The translations under genes and the position numbers were made by a program. Under the pieces are notes generated by a model that saw only the letters and a list, made by a program, of their open reading frames with translations, was not told where the DNA came from and searched no databases. From Pegoplata infirma (taxonomy: Eukaryota; Arthropoda; Insecta; Diptera; Anthomyiidae), in the NCBI GenBank assembly GCA_963921195.1, contig OY992537.1, positions 32,285,911 to 32,349,910 of the forward strand: 64,000 bases of DNA, written 5' to 3'. Positions 21,921 to 34,008 of this stretch are shown here, in pieces (within the stretch, counting starts at the first letter, position 1; the number at the start of each line of letters is the position of its first letter).

Positions 21921-24900
21921 AATTTAGTCGAAGTGTGTAATTGGCCGCGGTTTAATAGGAAACATCACATTTAATGCTTTATTTAAGCTAAGCATAATTA
22001 TAATACTTAAAAGTTATCAAAAACTTACAAAAATTCAATACTTTATTAAGAAAAATAATTTTAGGCGAAAATCTATTTTCATAAAAACTGTGATTAATTT
22101 TAAACCTGTAAAAACCTGCAAGAAATGTCTGCATGACAACGTTCAGTAATAAATTACCTATAAGTTGTATGTAGTAATTCGACATGATATGCCTGGATTC
22201 GGTTTTGGCAAGCTGCGGAAGTTTCATAAGTCCTCAAAAATAATGTTATTATTGACCATACTTCAAAGTACAAAAAATGTAAGAAGAAGATCGATAATAA
22301 ATTTCTTATTAATGTCCAGAATAAGTATAAATCTGTAGCTTTATTGTACATAAACCGTTTTGAAACCATTGATGTAACATGGATAATATGATGTTATTAG
22401 TTGAACACTTATATATATTTCTTTTTTAAATATTGGATACCAAAAATGTTATTTCATTCGCATATTTAACAAAGTTAAAGACCTAATTCCAAAAAATGGT
22501 TATTAGTTTGATCAGAACACACCCTTAGCTTGCTCCTAGCACTATTAATTCCCAATTTTAAGGACACTAATTTTTGGACTTTTGTCCAGCTATATTTTGA
22601 TTTGGAGCCAATGTGCGTTATAGTGCTGAACCCTTTGGGGCTTTTACTACTACACATAAGCACTTTCAAAAGTCCTTGCTTTATTTTTTTTTTTTTTTCG
22701 AACACAATTTGGAAGTGAATCGGTTTATCACATTAAAACAAAACTGTAAGTCGTTTATAAGCTAATTAAGCAAAATAATAAACAATCAAAAAAATATAAA
22801 TTGAAAAAAAATTTTGGTTTGTATTTGAAAAAAAAAAAATTGGTGCTAAACTTTTACCCTTCAAAGGCACGGGTAAATTTCGTTCGATTTGACAAAAAAT
22901 TTTAACATAGAATTTTTAGACCAAACGAATCATAATTTTCCTGGCGATCGACGTAATTCAAAAAAGTCATAATCCGTGACATCTAATTTATGTGCATATA
23001 TGAGCATTTTTCACCGGGTTATGGGGAAAAAATTAATGAGGTCATCTTTAGGACGCAACCAGCGCTTTAAGTTTGAAATAAATTGGTCGTCAAAAGAATT
23101 GGAGGACAAAAAATTAAATTTTTTACCATATTTAAAAAAAATTTTAGTTTTTAGTCGGACCATTTTTAAAATTTTTATTGTTTTAGCTTTTGAAAACCCG
23201 ATTTAAAAATATTTTCTAAAAAAGTCTTTCAATAATTTTAATTTCCATTTCGAACCTCTTAACGCATTTAAAATTTATTCAATCTGGACGATATTAAACT
23301 TAAATTAAGGCTTGATGAATTACCTACACAGCACTTTCCTCAAAAACACTTGTTTGATAATAATTAGGTATTTTTTAGTTTACTTTGTTGTTAACGAATT
23401 ACATCTCCTATGCAGTCTTACGTATACTGATATTTAAGGTGCTGCAAACGGAATGATTAACTTAAATTTACCTTATATCACTATATGGTGGGTATAAACT
23501 CCGTTCAAGTTTAGAGTAGGGTGCTAATAAGGCGCAGTTTTTTTTTCAATTTCTGAGTTTCATGAAAATCTTTAGGGACCTAGAGAAAAGCTTTATTTTG
23601 TTATGAAGACACGTAAAAACGACCACCTTCAGTTCATTTCTAAGTTATGGATATTCCCGTCGTATTTGTCTTTGTAGAAAAATGTAAAAATTTAAGATAT
23701 ATTCAACACTTGCTTCTTAATTCTAAATTTGGAAATGGTATTGAATAAGTTGTAAGTAGAAATGAATTTCAAGTTTTATTTTACTTGCTCTATTCATTGT
23801 TATTATAACAAGTTTGTTAGTGTTAAGAACATCAAGTATTAACATTAAGAACACTCACTACAATTGGAAAGAAAATGAAAAAAAAAACCTGAGCAAAAAG
23901 GGACAAATGAATAGTATACAAAAATATGCTGTAAGACAAAAAAAAAGCAAAAGTGTTTTGTCATCATGATGCAAACTTTGATACCCTACTTAAACAGACT
24001 TTTCATTAGTTAAGAAAATAATGTGTGTTAAAAATTCGTTTTGAACGAATTTAATGTTCTAAATTAGTTTTGTTTAAAATTTTATCAACAATAAAAAAAA
24101 TTACATAAGCACTTTTTTTTTTTTTAAATTATTTTACTTTGGAACTTTTTTTCGAATACCAATTTATTTTAGTTTTTATTCCGAAAACTTAGATACCATT
24201 ATAAGCTATGTTTCTGTGAAAACTGGCATAAAAACAGTTTTCTGGTAATCCAGCATGCCCCTTTAAATGTTTGAACCTTTTAAATAAAAACTAAAGGCTT
24301 TTCTCTGTTTTTCCATACACAAATTTTTATATTTTATTCATTAAATTGCTAGACTTAATGTCTGAAACAAAAAACAAAAACTACTACCAACGCCAAGTCA
24401 AAATGAAAACACCTACACTTTACTTTCCTACAAGTGCTATTAAAAGAAAATTCTAAAAAACAACTATGAAGTATGAAAACAATGAACGAAATCAAAGTGA
24501 TAATAAAAAAAGTAACAAGAGCTTTTAAGACAAGTGATTGATAAGAAATGATAATAGACTTTTGTTTTGATATTGCTTAGGTTTTCCTTTCAGTTTGTTT
24601 TTTATGCTCTATTTTTGTTTTCTAAATACATAAAGATTCTTTCTACATAATCTAGTGATAAATTCTTTTCCAAAAATTTGACCTAGATTTAGGAAGAATT
24701 TAAAGATTTAAATCTAAATATACAAAACAACAATAAAAAACAAACTGCATGTATTTTTGTTTATAACCCACACAAAGATGTTCAAGTATTTGTTTGTGTG
24801 CAAGGGTGGAAAAGTGTGTGTGTGACAGAGATTTTAAGTATTTTTGAGACATCAGCAATGTTACCAGATTTAATTACATTTTAAGAAAGCCTTATTTTGT

Positions 24901-25009
24901 TTGCTAATCTGCAAGAAAAGTATTCACAAAATTGTCTGTAAAATTTTGAAAATATCAATAAAAATCAGGAAAATTAATAAAAAAAATACAGAACATTTAT
25001 AAGAAAATG
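21921..25009. other. Mostly unique intronic or intergenic DNA
   Basis: No gene, RNA or complete element recognised in about 3 kb, apart from the solo palindrome end noted at 22990. Short frames of 60-83 codons here are frame noise in AT-rich DNA. Confidence 0.4.
22990..23019 (+). repeat. Solo end of a CATATATG palindrome element
   Basis: GCATATATGAGCATTTTTCACCGGG reproduces the right terminus of the elements at 1074-1895, with no partner terminus nearby; a one-ended relic. Confidence 0.55.
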
Positions 25010-25215
25010 AAAAAATGTCTGTAAGATTTTGTACTCTTGCCCAAGACATAAGATCATGATTATGTTTTGCAACATACATATAAAGATTTTCTTGCCAAAG
25101 CAACAGTTTTTTAAGAAAAAATAACTTTATATACATTTCAATATTCTCCACCACAGTGTGGGGGTATAATCACCTTATCATCCCGTGTGTAACGCATTGA
25201 AATATGAGTCGACGA
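25010..25215 (-). repeat. Mini-me-related relic shared with 59080-59265
   Basis: GATTTTGTACTCTTGCCCAAG, ATCATGATTATGTTTTGC, AAAGCAACAGTTTTTTAAG and CACCACAGTGTGGGGGTATAA are matched in order by the copy near 59095-59220. The last block is the mini-me 5' hairpin region. Confidence 0.55.
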
Positions 25216-25329
25216 CTTACAGTGACACTTTTTCTTCAAATCTGGTTTTCCCAAGTGCCCGGCCAAATATTTTTCCACGAGACCTAAAAGTTTTGTGTTA
25301 TAAATTTGATGCCAATTGGATTAAATTAA

Positions 25330-27010
25330 TTAGGGCGATCAATATTTTGAATATTTAATAATGCTTAAAAGAATAATATGTCTTTCGATACAACGTATTT
25401 ATTAATTTTTATTGCCCGAACAAAAATATCAAAAAAAAAACTGGTCAAACAGTTTTTGAGATATCGCTGTTTGAAATTAGCAAATATTAGAAATTTTTTT
25501 TCGACGTTCAAGACATTTAAAAAAACTCAAAATTTCTTTCCCTAGACCCTTTTATAAAGCTTTTGACAATCTCTTATCTAAAAGTAGTTTGAGCCAGATC
25601 AGATCATATTGATTCGATCAAACCCAGCAAAATTTTCGGTTGCAAAGAACCGATTGTCGAACAACTTATACTTCCCTATAACCTGTTCTAATTCTTGTGC
25701 AACACCGATTTTTTTACAAAGTGATCGTCCCAAAAGCAACAGGTGTTTGTAAGCAAAATTAGAACAAATTTTTGTTCCACGGAATCGGTTCTAGATGTAA
25801 AATTTGGAACAGAAATTAAAAGAATTAAAAAAAATATTTTGAATTGCATTAATTTATTAAACAAAGATAAAAACAATCATAAATAACATGGAATATTTAC
25901 ATTTTTTTAACACATATTTTTCCTTTTTCGCCTCCAAAGTTGCATTTTGGGCCTTACAATAATGACATACCAGAACATGGAATTTCTGCAAACAAAAATA
26001 AAAAACGTAATATTATTAGTATTTTACCTGAGCCAGACAATGAAAATTTAATTTACTCAACTTTGTTTTCACAATTTTCACTATTATATCCTTCTATTTT
26101 AATATAATTTCGTGTTTTTTTTTTGACACATAATTTTTTTTTAATTCCTGAGAACCAAAATGTTATAAAACTTTGACTACAGAGAACAAGCTTCACAATA
26201 ATTTTCACTTAACTTATTCTGAATAATTAAAGTGTAATTGTGTATGGTTACCAAAGAACCTGTTCTAGAACAAGTGTTGTCAGAATCGGTTCTGAAAAAT
26301 TTTCTGTGTTATTAATTTTGATAGCCTAAACACAAAAAGCAAATAAAAATTGGTCAAACAGTTTTCGATATATCGCTATTTGAAATTCGCAAACAATGGA
26401 GATTTTTTTCCGACGATCGATCGCGATCAAGAGATTTAAAAAAAAAACCTCAAAATGATTTTTTCTACACTTTCATCTGAAATTAATTTGAGCCACCAAG
26501 AACTCTAAGCTTCGGTCGAACAGCGCCATTGGTAAAAATGTTTTGATTTCTGTCAAATTAAGTTTAAAAGAAGAATATCTCAAGCTTTATGGCAAAAAAC
26601 TTTTTTTTTTTTAAATTTCGTAAATGTAGGAAAAACCTGTCATTTTTAGAAAATTTATTGGCAAATTTTAAATGGCGATATCTCGAAAACCATGTTTGAT
26701 AGTCATATTCAGCATGCTGAAATAATATGTATGCATATAATGTATTACAGGATAATTTTTTTTATATTTTTTGATTTTTTAAAAATCTGAAAATTTTCCA
26801 AAAATACAAAAGGCGCCACGGGTTAAAATGATCGGATGTAAAATCAAAGACTGCCTCAAGCCCTATATCAGGGTCTAGGGAAAGAAATTTTAAGATTTCC
26901 TTAAACAAATTTCTTAAACTTAGTAAAAACCGCCATTTTTTTAAAAATTTCAAATAGCAATATCTTGAAAACCTTTCCATTTTTTTATATTCTTTTTCAG
27001 CGCATCTAAA
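25330..27010. repeat. Complex of direct and inverted repeats around a MITE
   Basis: 25395-25600 and 26310-26500 are diverged direct copies (ACTGGTCAAACAGTTTTTGAG, TATCGCTGTTTGAAATT..., GAGCCA). The block CAAAATTTCTTTCCCTAGACC (25530-25550) recurs inverted near 26870-26895, and 'GCGATATCTCGAAAACCATG' near 26673 is echoed by 'GCAATATCTTGAAAACC' at 26957. The MITE at 25623-26306 separates the direct copies. Confidence 0.5.
25623..26306. mobile_element. CCCAGCAAAATTTTC MITE, copy B
   Basis: Close copy of 9927-10637, starting CCCAGCAAAATTTTCGGTTG and ending GGTTCTGAAAAATTTTCTG; the final GGG is worn. Interior blocks are in the same order as in copy A, with small deletions. Confidence 0.75.
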
Positions 27011-27029
27011 TTAATAAATATGATGACTT

Positions 27030-27573
27030 ACAAGTACTGTTTGGGAATTCCCGTACTTTTCAATTTCCCGGAAAACGGGAAAAAAATTATTTATTTCCGG
27101 GAATCCCGGGAATTTTCATTATTAATATAAATCATAAAAAACATTAAAATTTTACCAACGTTTAATTAAAAACAATTTTATTACAGATAAACAATTAATT
27201 AAAATATAAAAAATCAAAAAATAAAAGTTAAAAATCCAAAAACAAAACAAGAAATATATTGCAACTTTTTTCCCGACAAAATATCGCAAAAAATAGCTAA
27301 AAATTGCAAAAAATTGCAAAAAAAAAAATTAAAACTGCGTTATTCGAGCTAATATAATTGGCAGAATTTTCAATATTTGAAAAAAAAAAACAGATACAAA
27401 CAAAAAATGTTTTTACATACCAAAAAAACACTTTTCCAGTAATGTTCAAATATAAACTAATATTTTAGCTAAAAAAAATAAAAAAAAATTGTTGTTTTTC
27501 CCTTTGTTCGGAACTTTTCGATTTTCAACCCAAAAAAGTTACCCAACGACATTGCCCTACTTGTCCATTATTT
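27030..27573. other. No gene; CCCGG-palindrome cluster at its left end
   Basis: 27040-27115 has four short CCCGG/CCGGG motifs, including TTTCCCGGAAAACGGGAAA and TTCCGGGAATCCCGGGAA, unusual in AT-rich DNA. The rest is A-rich. Confidence 0.4.
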
Positions 27574-28018
27574 TTTTATACCCTCCAACCACAGTATGGG
27601 GGTATACTCATTTTGTCATTCCTTTTGTAACGCATCGAAATATCGGTCGGGGACCCCATAAAGTATATATATTATTGATCCATGATCGATTCTAAGACAT
27701 TCTGTGAATGTCCGTCCGTCCGACTGTTGATGGCACGATACAGTCCAAAATAAAAGAGCTAGCCTCCTGCAATTTGGCACGAATATGTCTTATGGTCCTA
27801 GGCAGGTTAAGTTCGTAAATGGGCAAAATCGGCTCAGGAGGAAAAAAGTTCCCCCTGGAAGAACTGAACCAACCTCTGAAAAAATATACTTTTTTTACAT
27901 GATACTGTGTTCTCAACGTCCCCCACTGACCCCCATCACCCCCCCCCCCAAAAAAAACAAACGCCCCTGACAATTTTATTTTTTTATTTTTTTTACATTT
28001 TGGAGGGTATACATGGTG
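27574..28018 (+). mobile_element. Mini-me-like element, plus copy of a head-to-head pair
   Basis: 5' hairpin (ATACCCTCCAACCACAGTATGG...), ACGCATCGAAATATCGGTCGG, CCATAAAGTATATATATTA, core, GTCCGTCCGTCCG, then GGCACGATACAGTCC and the middle region, ending at TTTTGGAGGGTATACA. A run of C followed by A lies at 27941-27958. The ORFs across it are read from non-coding element sequence. Confidence 0.75.
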
Positions 28019-28094
28019 GGGCAAATTTTTGTTTTTTCGAATATCAAAAACGTCGAGGTCGGGAAAGTTACCTTTTATGGTCAATAACAACATA

Positions 28095-28626
28095 AACAAG
28101 TGAGAGTGTTACATTCGGCTGTGCCGAATCTTTTATACCCTCCAAAATGTAAAAAAAAAATAATCCAGGGGTGTCTTTTTTTTTTTTTGGGGGGGGGGGG
28201 GGGTTGGTGGGAGACGTTAGGGGGCGCCTCCCCCTTGCGATTTTGAACTTCTTCTGAATTAGAATGTTGCATTTGCTTACCAAAAGTACAAAAAACTCTG
28301 CAAAAAATGCGGTTTTTCTTGGGTTGGTTTAGTTCTCCAAGGGGGAACTTTTTTCCCCTTGGTCCGATTTTGCCCATTTCGAACTTAACCTGCCTAGGAA
28401 TATAAGACATATTCGTGCCAAACTTCGGAAGTCTAGCTCTTTTACTTTGGACTGTATCGTGTCCTCTACAGACGGACAGACGGACGGACATCGCTAGAAT
28501 GTCTTAGAATCGATCACTGATCAATAAAATATATACTTTATGGGGTCCTAGACCGATATTTCGATGCGTTACACACGGAATGACAAAGTGAGTATACCCC
28601 CATACTGTGGTTGGAGGGTATAAAAA
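28095..28626 (-). mobile_element. Mini-me-like element, minus copy of the pair
   Basis: Begins, on the plus strand, with the 3' end AACAAGTGAGAGTGTTACAT and ends with the 5' hairpin CATACTGTGGTTGGAGGGTA at 28626. The internal order matches 27574-28018 in reverse. It contains a T11-G15 homopolymer junction at about 28179-28204, matching the C/A run in the sister copy. Only about 76 bp separate the copies, so the pair can fold into a hairpin of about 450 bp. Confidence 0.8.
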
Positions 28627-28800
28627 TATGAAACCTGTAGGGCAATACCTTTGGGTTAATTTTTGTGACTTGAAGATCGGAAAGTTCCAAAGTGAAAAAA
28701 AAATTGTTTTGATTTTTTTTAGCTACAAAAATTAGTTAATATTCGAACATTACTGAAAAAGTGATTGAGAGTAAACATTTTTTTTTGGTCTGTCAAAATT

Positions 28801-29963
28801 TTTGTATATGTTTGTCATTCCGTTTGAACACCTCGAAATATTGATCAAGAACCCCATAGAGTATATATATTCATGATCCTCGATCGATTTAAGGACGATC
28901 TAGCGATGTCCGTCCGTCTGTCTGCCTGTTGAAAACAAGCTAATTTTTGAAAGACTTTACGGAGGCTCCTGAACTTTGGCAAATATGTTGGGTATTTACC
29001 TGGTCAGGTTGGTATTGCAACCCAGCAAAATCGGTCCATTGGTTCAAAAGTTATGAGCAAAAGACTGAATTTCGGCAAGAGTTTTTCGTGAATTTACGAG
29101 ATAAAAAACAGGCTAACTTTCGAAAGGCAATTTTGGGGCTGCTGAGATTTGGCACATATATTTGTCGTTCCCTTGGCCTTATTTGGAAGTTATTAGCAAA
29201 ACCGTGAATTTCAGATTAGTTTCACCTTAAATTCACGTATTGAAAACACATTAAACATGTTTTAAAAACATTGGTAATAGTGCGTTTACATTGGATTTCT
29301 AATCTAGTAAATTTCGATTTTAATCTACTTTGTAATCTGTACCGTTTGCATTGGCATTTTTTACATCTGAGAAGATTAAGATTGGCATTTTTAACAACAA
29401 GTTGGTTATAAATGTGTGTGACTGCGTCAAAAGACAGAGACGGTAATTAGTCGTCGTATGATTAACAAGGACAGTGACGGCGTTTACAAATAACAATGAC
29501 GGCGGCATAAACATACTTGGCGGCGTCATGAAAACGGCAGGCTTTGTGTCGGTTTTTTTTTCAGTGTTGGAAAATGCAAATAATAGAAATAAAGAGTTGT
29601 ATCTAACTTTACAAGATTGAGTTTGCCGATTAGAGTCTAAACTACTAGATTGAAAAAAAATAAATTTGTATGGGCAATCTAATAGATTGAAACTGGATTG
29701 GAGCCACAATCTACTTTAAGCAAGCTTAGAGGACCAGTGTAAATGCACTATAAGTGAAAAAAATATTTTTACACTAAGAAAAAAAAAATATGCTCGAAAA
29801 AAATTTTACACTCAAAAATTTAAAAAAAAAAAATTTACACAAAATAAAATATTTCTAATCAAAAATGTAATTTTTTTCACGTTTGAAAATTTACTATCAC
29901 TTAAAAAGGGCATTGTGGAGGGTATTCATAAATTCGGCCAAGTTTGCTTTTCTACTTGTTTTG
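28801..29963 (+). mobile_element. Long mini-me-like element, interrupted by a MITE
   Basis: Lacks the 5' hairpin but has CCATAGAGTATATATATTC, CGATCTAGCGATGTCCGTCC, two internal repeats of about 175 bp ('CTGGTCAGGTTGGTATTGC', 'AAATCGGTCCATTGG', 'CAAAAGTTATGAGCAAAA') and the 3' part with ACACTCAAAAATTT and GCATTGTGGAGGGTATTCAT. Collinear with 62157-63173 once the insertion at 29278-29750 is removed. Confidence 0.75.
29278..29750. mobile_element. 473-bp MITE with TAGTGCRTTTACAYTGG ends
   Basis: Ends TAGTGCGTTTACATTGG and CCAGTGTAAATGCACTA, flanked by TAA on both sides (29275-29277, 29751-29753). A 3-bp TAA duplication is compatible with PIF/Harbinger. The host mini-me copy supplies the comparison: 62769-62785 (AGCATTGGTAACTTAG) has no insertion. 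The 129-codon minus frame inside matches no known protein that I recognise. Confidence 0.7.
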
Positions 29964-30102
29964 TTTCTGTTTTCTTTTCCTTCAAAAAAATAAAAATTTG
30001 ACACATTTTAAAAAATCTTCACGAGAATCTAAAAAATCTGAAAATCTGAAAAACTTGAAATTTTAAGTTTTTAAGAATTTTCTAAGTTTTTTATTATAAT
30101 AA

Positions 30103-30943
30103 CACTGTGCTCGAATTTAACACTTTTTTTAACAAGCTGGGCACACTACTGGTAAAGCTAATTCGAGTACGCTGAATTCAATGGTGCTAGCAGGTTTTGA
30201 AGTTAGCCCTCGTATTCGCGATATTCGCGCTATAAAATTTTGATGCTCAAGTACAATAAAAACAATATTTTTAAACTTGTGCGATAATTTTTATACTTAA
30301 AACCATCCAAGTCTGTTAAACTAACATAACACACCATAATACCGTGAATTTTTTTCGCAAAAAAATTTTTTGTTCGCGAAAAATCTTTATTTTCGTTAAA
30401 AAATTGGTTCAATACAAAATTATTCTGTTTGATTTGAATTTACGACAGCCATTTGGTAAAGCTCATCATATCATTTTTTCAAAGTATTAGCAATATTCAC
30501 GATTTTTTTTATTTTGAAGTAAAAAAAAAATTATGTTATTTATACAATTGCTGAATTTTTATCATCTAAACTCTATTGAATATACAAAAGAAAAAAATTT
30601 ATTCGCGAAAAATTTTTTGTCGCGATTTTTTTTTCACGATTTTTTTTTTAAATTTTTTATTTTGTTATAAATTTATGTAGAATACGATACATTACAGACA
30701 CAATTTTTCGAAAAACAAAAATCCCGAAAAAAACAATGAATTTTCTTAATTTATATTTAAAAACTATCCCAAAAGCATAAAAATTAATTTTTTATAGTAC
30801 TTTAGCTTTGAAATTTTAAATCGCCAATATCGCGAATAAGAATGCTAACTTCGAAAAAAGGCTAGCACCATTGAATTCAGCGTACCCGAATTAGCTTTAC
30901 AAGCAGGGTGCCCAGCTTGTTTACTTTTGCGACTAGCTCAGTG
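30103..30943. repeat. Foldback element with CACTG ends (841 bp)
   Basis: Begins CACTGTGCTCGAATTTAAC and ends GCGACTAGCTCAGTG. Arms pair through ACAAGCTGGGCAC, GTAAAGCTAATTCGAGTACGC, GCTGAATTCAATGGTGCTAGC and GTATTCGCGATATTCGCG against their inverses at 30815-30930. The centre is A/T-rich with repeated 'TCGCGAAAAATTTTTT'. No clear target duplication. Confidence 0.75.
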
Positions 30944-31917
30944 TAATTTATTAATTTTCTACAGAGTAGTCTTCAGATTCAATCTTCTAATTAAATTAAT
31001 CTGGCATCTTTGTCCAACGAAAGTTTGTTTATATTAGTAAAAATGTCTTATTTGGTCTCACATACATGAGTCATTCACATTGTTGTTTATATGTGTTTTA
31101 AGTACACGTACATAGACTTAAGTATTCTTAACATGTCTTTTCATATGTATTCTTGTTGTATTTGTAAATCTATGTATGTGAGTGTGTGTTTACCAACATT
31201 GTTGACGTGCTTTATTAGATTATAAAACAAAGTAAATGTCTACTTAAATTGTTTCTTTGTATTTTTGCTTAAGGAAAAATAAATCTGATACAGAAATCTG
31301 AACACAATTAAATTCAAACGCATGCACTCAGATATATTGTAACACTGTAACATGAAGAAGAAGAACAACAATAACTTAATTTTGAAATATCATCATTACT
31401 AGGAAAAACAAGTTCAAAAATGTTTTAAAAATTTGTTTTACTAATAAATGTTTTAGTACTTTTAAATTTTTGTTGAATTTAATTTTCCTTAAAATTTTTA
31501 ACACATTCTTATGAGTTTTTGTTTAACGCTTTATTATAGAAACCCTCATGGCCTCTTAACCTCCATTTGTTTTTCTTATTGATCACTTTCGGATGAAATT
31601 TTTCTTTAACATCATCTTCATTTTAGTGTCAGTCTTGTCAAAAGAAAAATCTATAAACAAATTGCTAAATTAGCACATCATTTTATAAAAAAAAAAAATA
31701 GAATATCATAAGTATTGAAATGAAAAGGAAGAAAAATCGCTTTTGTGGTTTAACCCTCAAGAAGAAATTCATTTTAATTCATATTTAAAGGAAATTGGAT
31801 TAAAAAACAAATTCGAAAGGATATTCCAAGAATGAAGTCATTCAACAAATGTTTTAAAATAAGAGAAAAAAAAATTCTGATTAATTTTTATTAAAAAATA
31901 AAAATTGTTTTATTCGA
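30944..31917. other. Unique-looking non-coding DNA
   Basis: No gene or element recognised. A weak TG/GTGTGT stretch lies at 31178-31195. Confidence 0.4.
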
Positions 31918-32612
31918 CCTTTAAAATATTATATTTTGAGGATGTTTATTCTGGCTCGAGGTCATTATTTTCTTAACTAATTAAAACCATGATATTCTCA
32001 TAGCATAATTTTCAAGAAAATTATTTTTTGTTTTAAATTTATTAATGTTGGTCATTTTTGCAAGACTTAATCGACACGTGTTTCGGAATTTGTCAGATTT
32101 CATTGTTAAGATTACTTAGCAAAAATAGAAACGATTTACTACAAAGTAGCAAACGAGTCTAATGACAAATCGTTTATGCACAAACTAAAATATTAGTACA
32201 AATTCGCCTTTATCCACAATGGGAATTAAAATGTTTTAATGTTGGTTATTGACAATCGTTGCCTTACAAGTATAATACGATTCCTTCGTTTTTCTAATTC
32301 CCATTGTGGATAGAGTCGAATATGTATGAATATTTTAGTTTGTGCACAAACGATTTGTCATTACTCGTTTGTCATTAGACTTGTTTGTTCTATTTTTGCT
32401 AAATACTTAATCTTAACAATGGAATCTGAAAAATTCCGAAACACGTGTCGATTAAGTCTTGCAAAAATGACCAACATAAATAAATTTAAAACAAAAAAAA
32501 TAATTTTCTGGAGAATTATGCGATAAGAATATCATGGTTTAAAATAGTAAAGAAAATAATGACCTCGAGCCAGAATAAACATGCTCAAAATATAATTTGT
32601 TAAAATTTTAAA
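31918..32612. repeat. Long foldback element (about 695 bp)
   Basis: The left arm reads TTATTCTGGCTCGAGGTCAT, TGGTCATTTTTGCAAGACTT, AATCGACACGTGTTTCGGAA, CTAATGACAAATCGTTT and CCACAATGGGAATTA (31945-32230); the right arm carries each inverted from 32290 to 32585. Arms are about 300 bp with a 40-60 bp loop. The 66-codon plus frame at 32326 is arm sequence. Confidence 0.8.
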
Positions 32613-33825
32613 ATCATTTCAAACGAAATTCTTTATTTTGAAACGCACAAAAAATTGCCTGGGACTAAGAAAATGTTTTTAAATTTTTTTTCGGAACTTG
32701 TTTTGCAAAACTATAGTTTGTTGTTGTAAAACAACATACATTCCGAAATAAAATCATTTCCATAAAATTACATTTTTTTTTGTCAAATTACCTTGGAAAT
32801 TTGTAGAATACGTTTACGAAAATAAATTTGTAAATTTACAAATAAAATTACAAATTACGGTCGACTTAAATTAAAGATTTTTTTTAAGAAAAAAAAAACT
32901 TTAAAATATTGATAAAATGGGACTACGAGGAGAGCTTTTCCTATTAGTTTGACATGGTTTTTTATTGTATATCATCACACACGAAAAATACCATGGAGAC
33001 TCTTGAAGAGTAATGGTTAGCTATGCCAAAAATAGGTAGCTTTTAAGGGTTAAAATTCTTTGCCTTATTTTTCTGAAACATATGACGTCAATTTTTATTT
33101 TGTATTTTTTTTTTTTCGTTTTAACTTTTAGCTCATCAATCAGTAACATTAAACGCTGCCCTTAAGATAAATTGATAAAAGTTTTTTTTTTTGTTATTTT
33201 CTTTTTATTTTTGTTTCCAATAAATAAATATAAAAGTAATATCAAGGGCCTTCAAGATGGGTTTTACACAGATATTAAATAAACTCAATAAAACCAAAAA
33301 AATCTTGAATTAATGGTGGGTTGTTTTGAACAATCGTGAATACCCTTTTCGTATTTTTTTTTATTTGTTGCTTTTTTAAAGCCTCCTTTTGCCTTTTTTT
33401 TCTCTGTGTTTTTCTTTGTATGTTTAATTTTCCACATCATGGTGGACATATGTGCCATGACAACTTTTTCTGTTGGTATTTGTTATTTTTGTAAACTATC
33501 AGGATTATTAAGCAGATTGTTTTCTTATCTTTGTTAAGGTGTGAGTGAAAGTGTGAAATATGTTGGAATGTATTTGGAAGGAGATAAAAATTCCAACATT
33601 TTTCTGAATAATGTCAGGAATTTTTCTAAAGAAAAATATAGACAACAAAAAATAAATTTTCAAAGGATTTTTTAGATTTATCAACCGAAAATTTTGATAA
33701 TTTTTTATGTATAAAAAAATACCAAATTTTAAAACACATTTTCAATAGAAAATGTCTCAGATTCTGGGAAATTTTCCCAACAAAAAAGCTTAAGACATTT
33801 TTCCTACACACAAATTATTCTTTAA
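32613..33825. other. Unique-looking non-coding DNA
   Basis: AT-rich; nothing recognisable except a small decayed 35-bp satellite stretch near 33740-33800 (ATAGAAAATGTCTCAGATTC). Confidence 0.4.
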
Positions 33826-34008
33826 GTAAATTTAACTGAAAAACGTTAAAAACAATCGTTTTTCCTTTAAAAAAAACGGACTACTTATATTTCATTTGAA
33901 ACAACATACATTTTCAGTTATTTTTAAACTTTAATAAATGACTAAAAATACCGTAAACACAAATAATATTTTAGTTATGTTTCTGTTTACAATTTTTTAT
34001 TTTGTAAA

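Noticed and set aside
27692..28491. ORFs of 135 and 136 codons on the minus strand
   Set aside because: They lie inside two mini-me copies, run through the GTCC microsatellite and the C/G homopolymers, and other copies do not keep the frame.
29320..29709. 129-codon minus-strand ORF
   Set aside because: Wholly inside a 473-bp MITE with inverted ends; composition is unremarkable and no motif was found.
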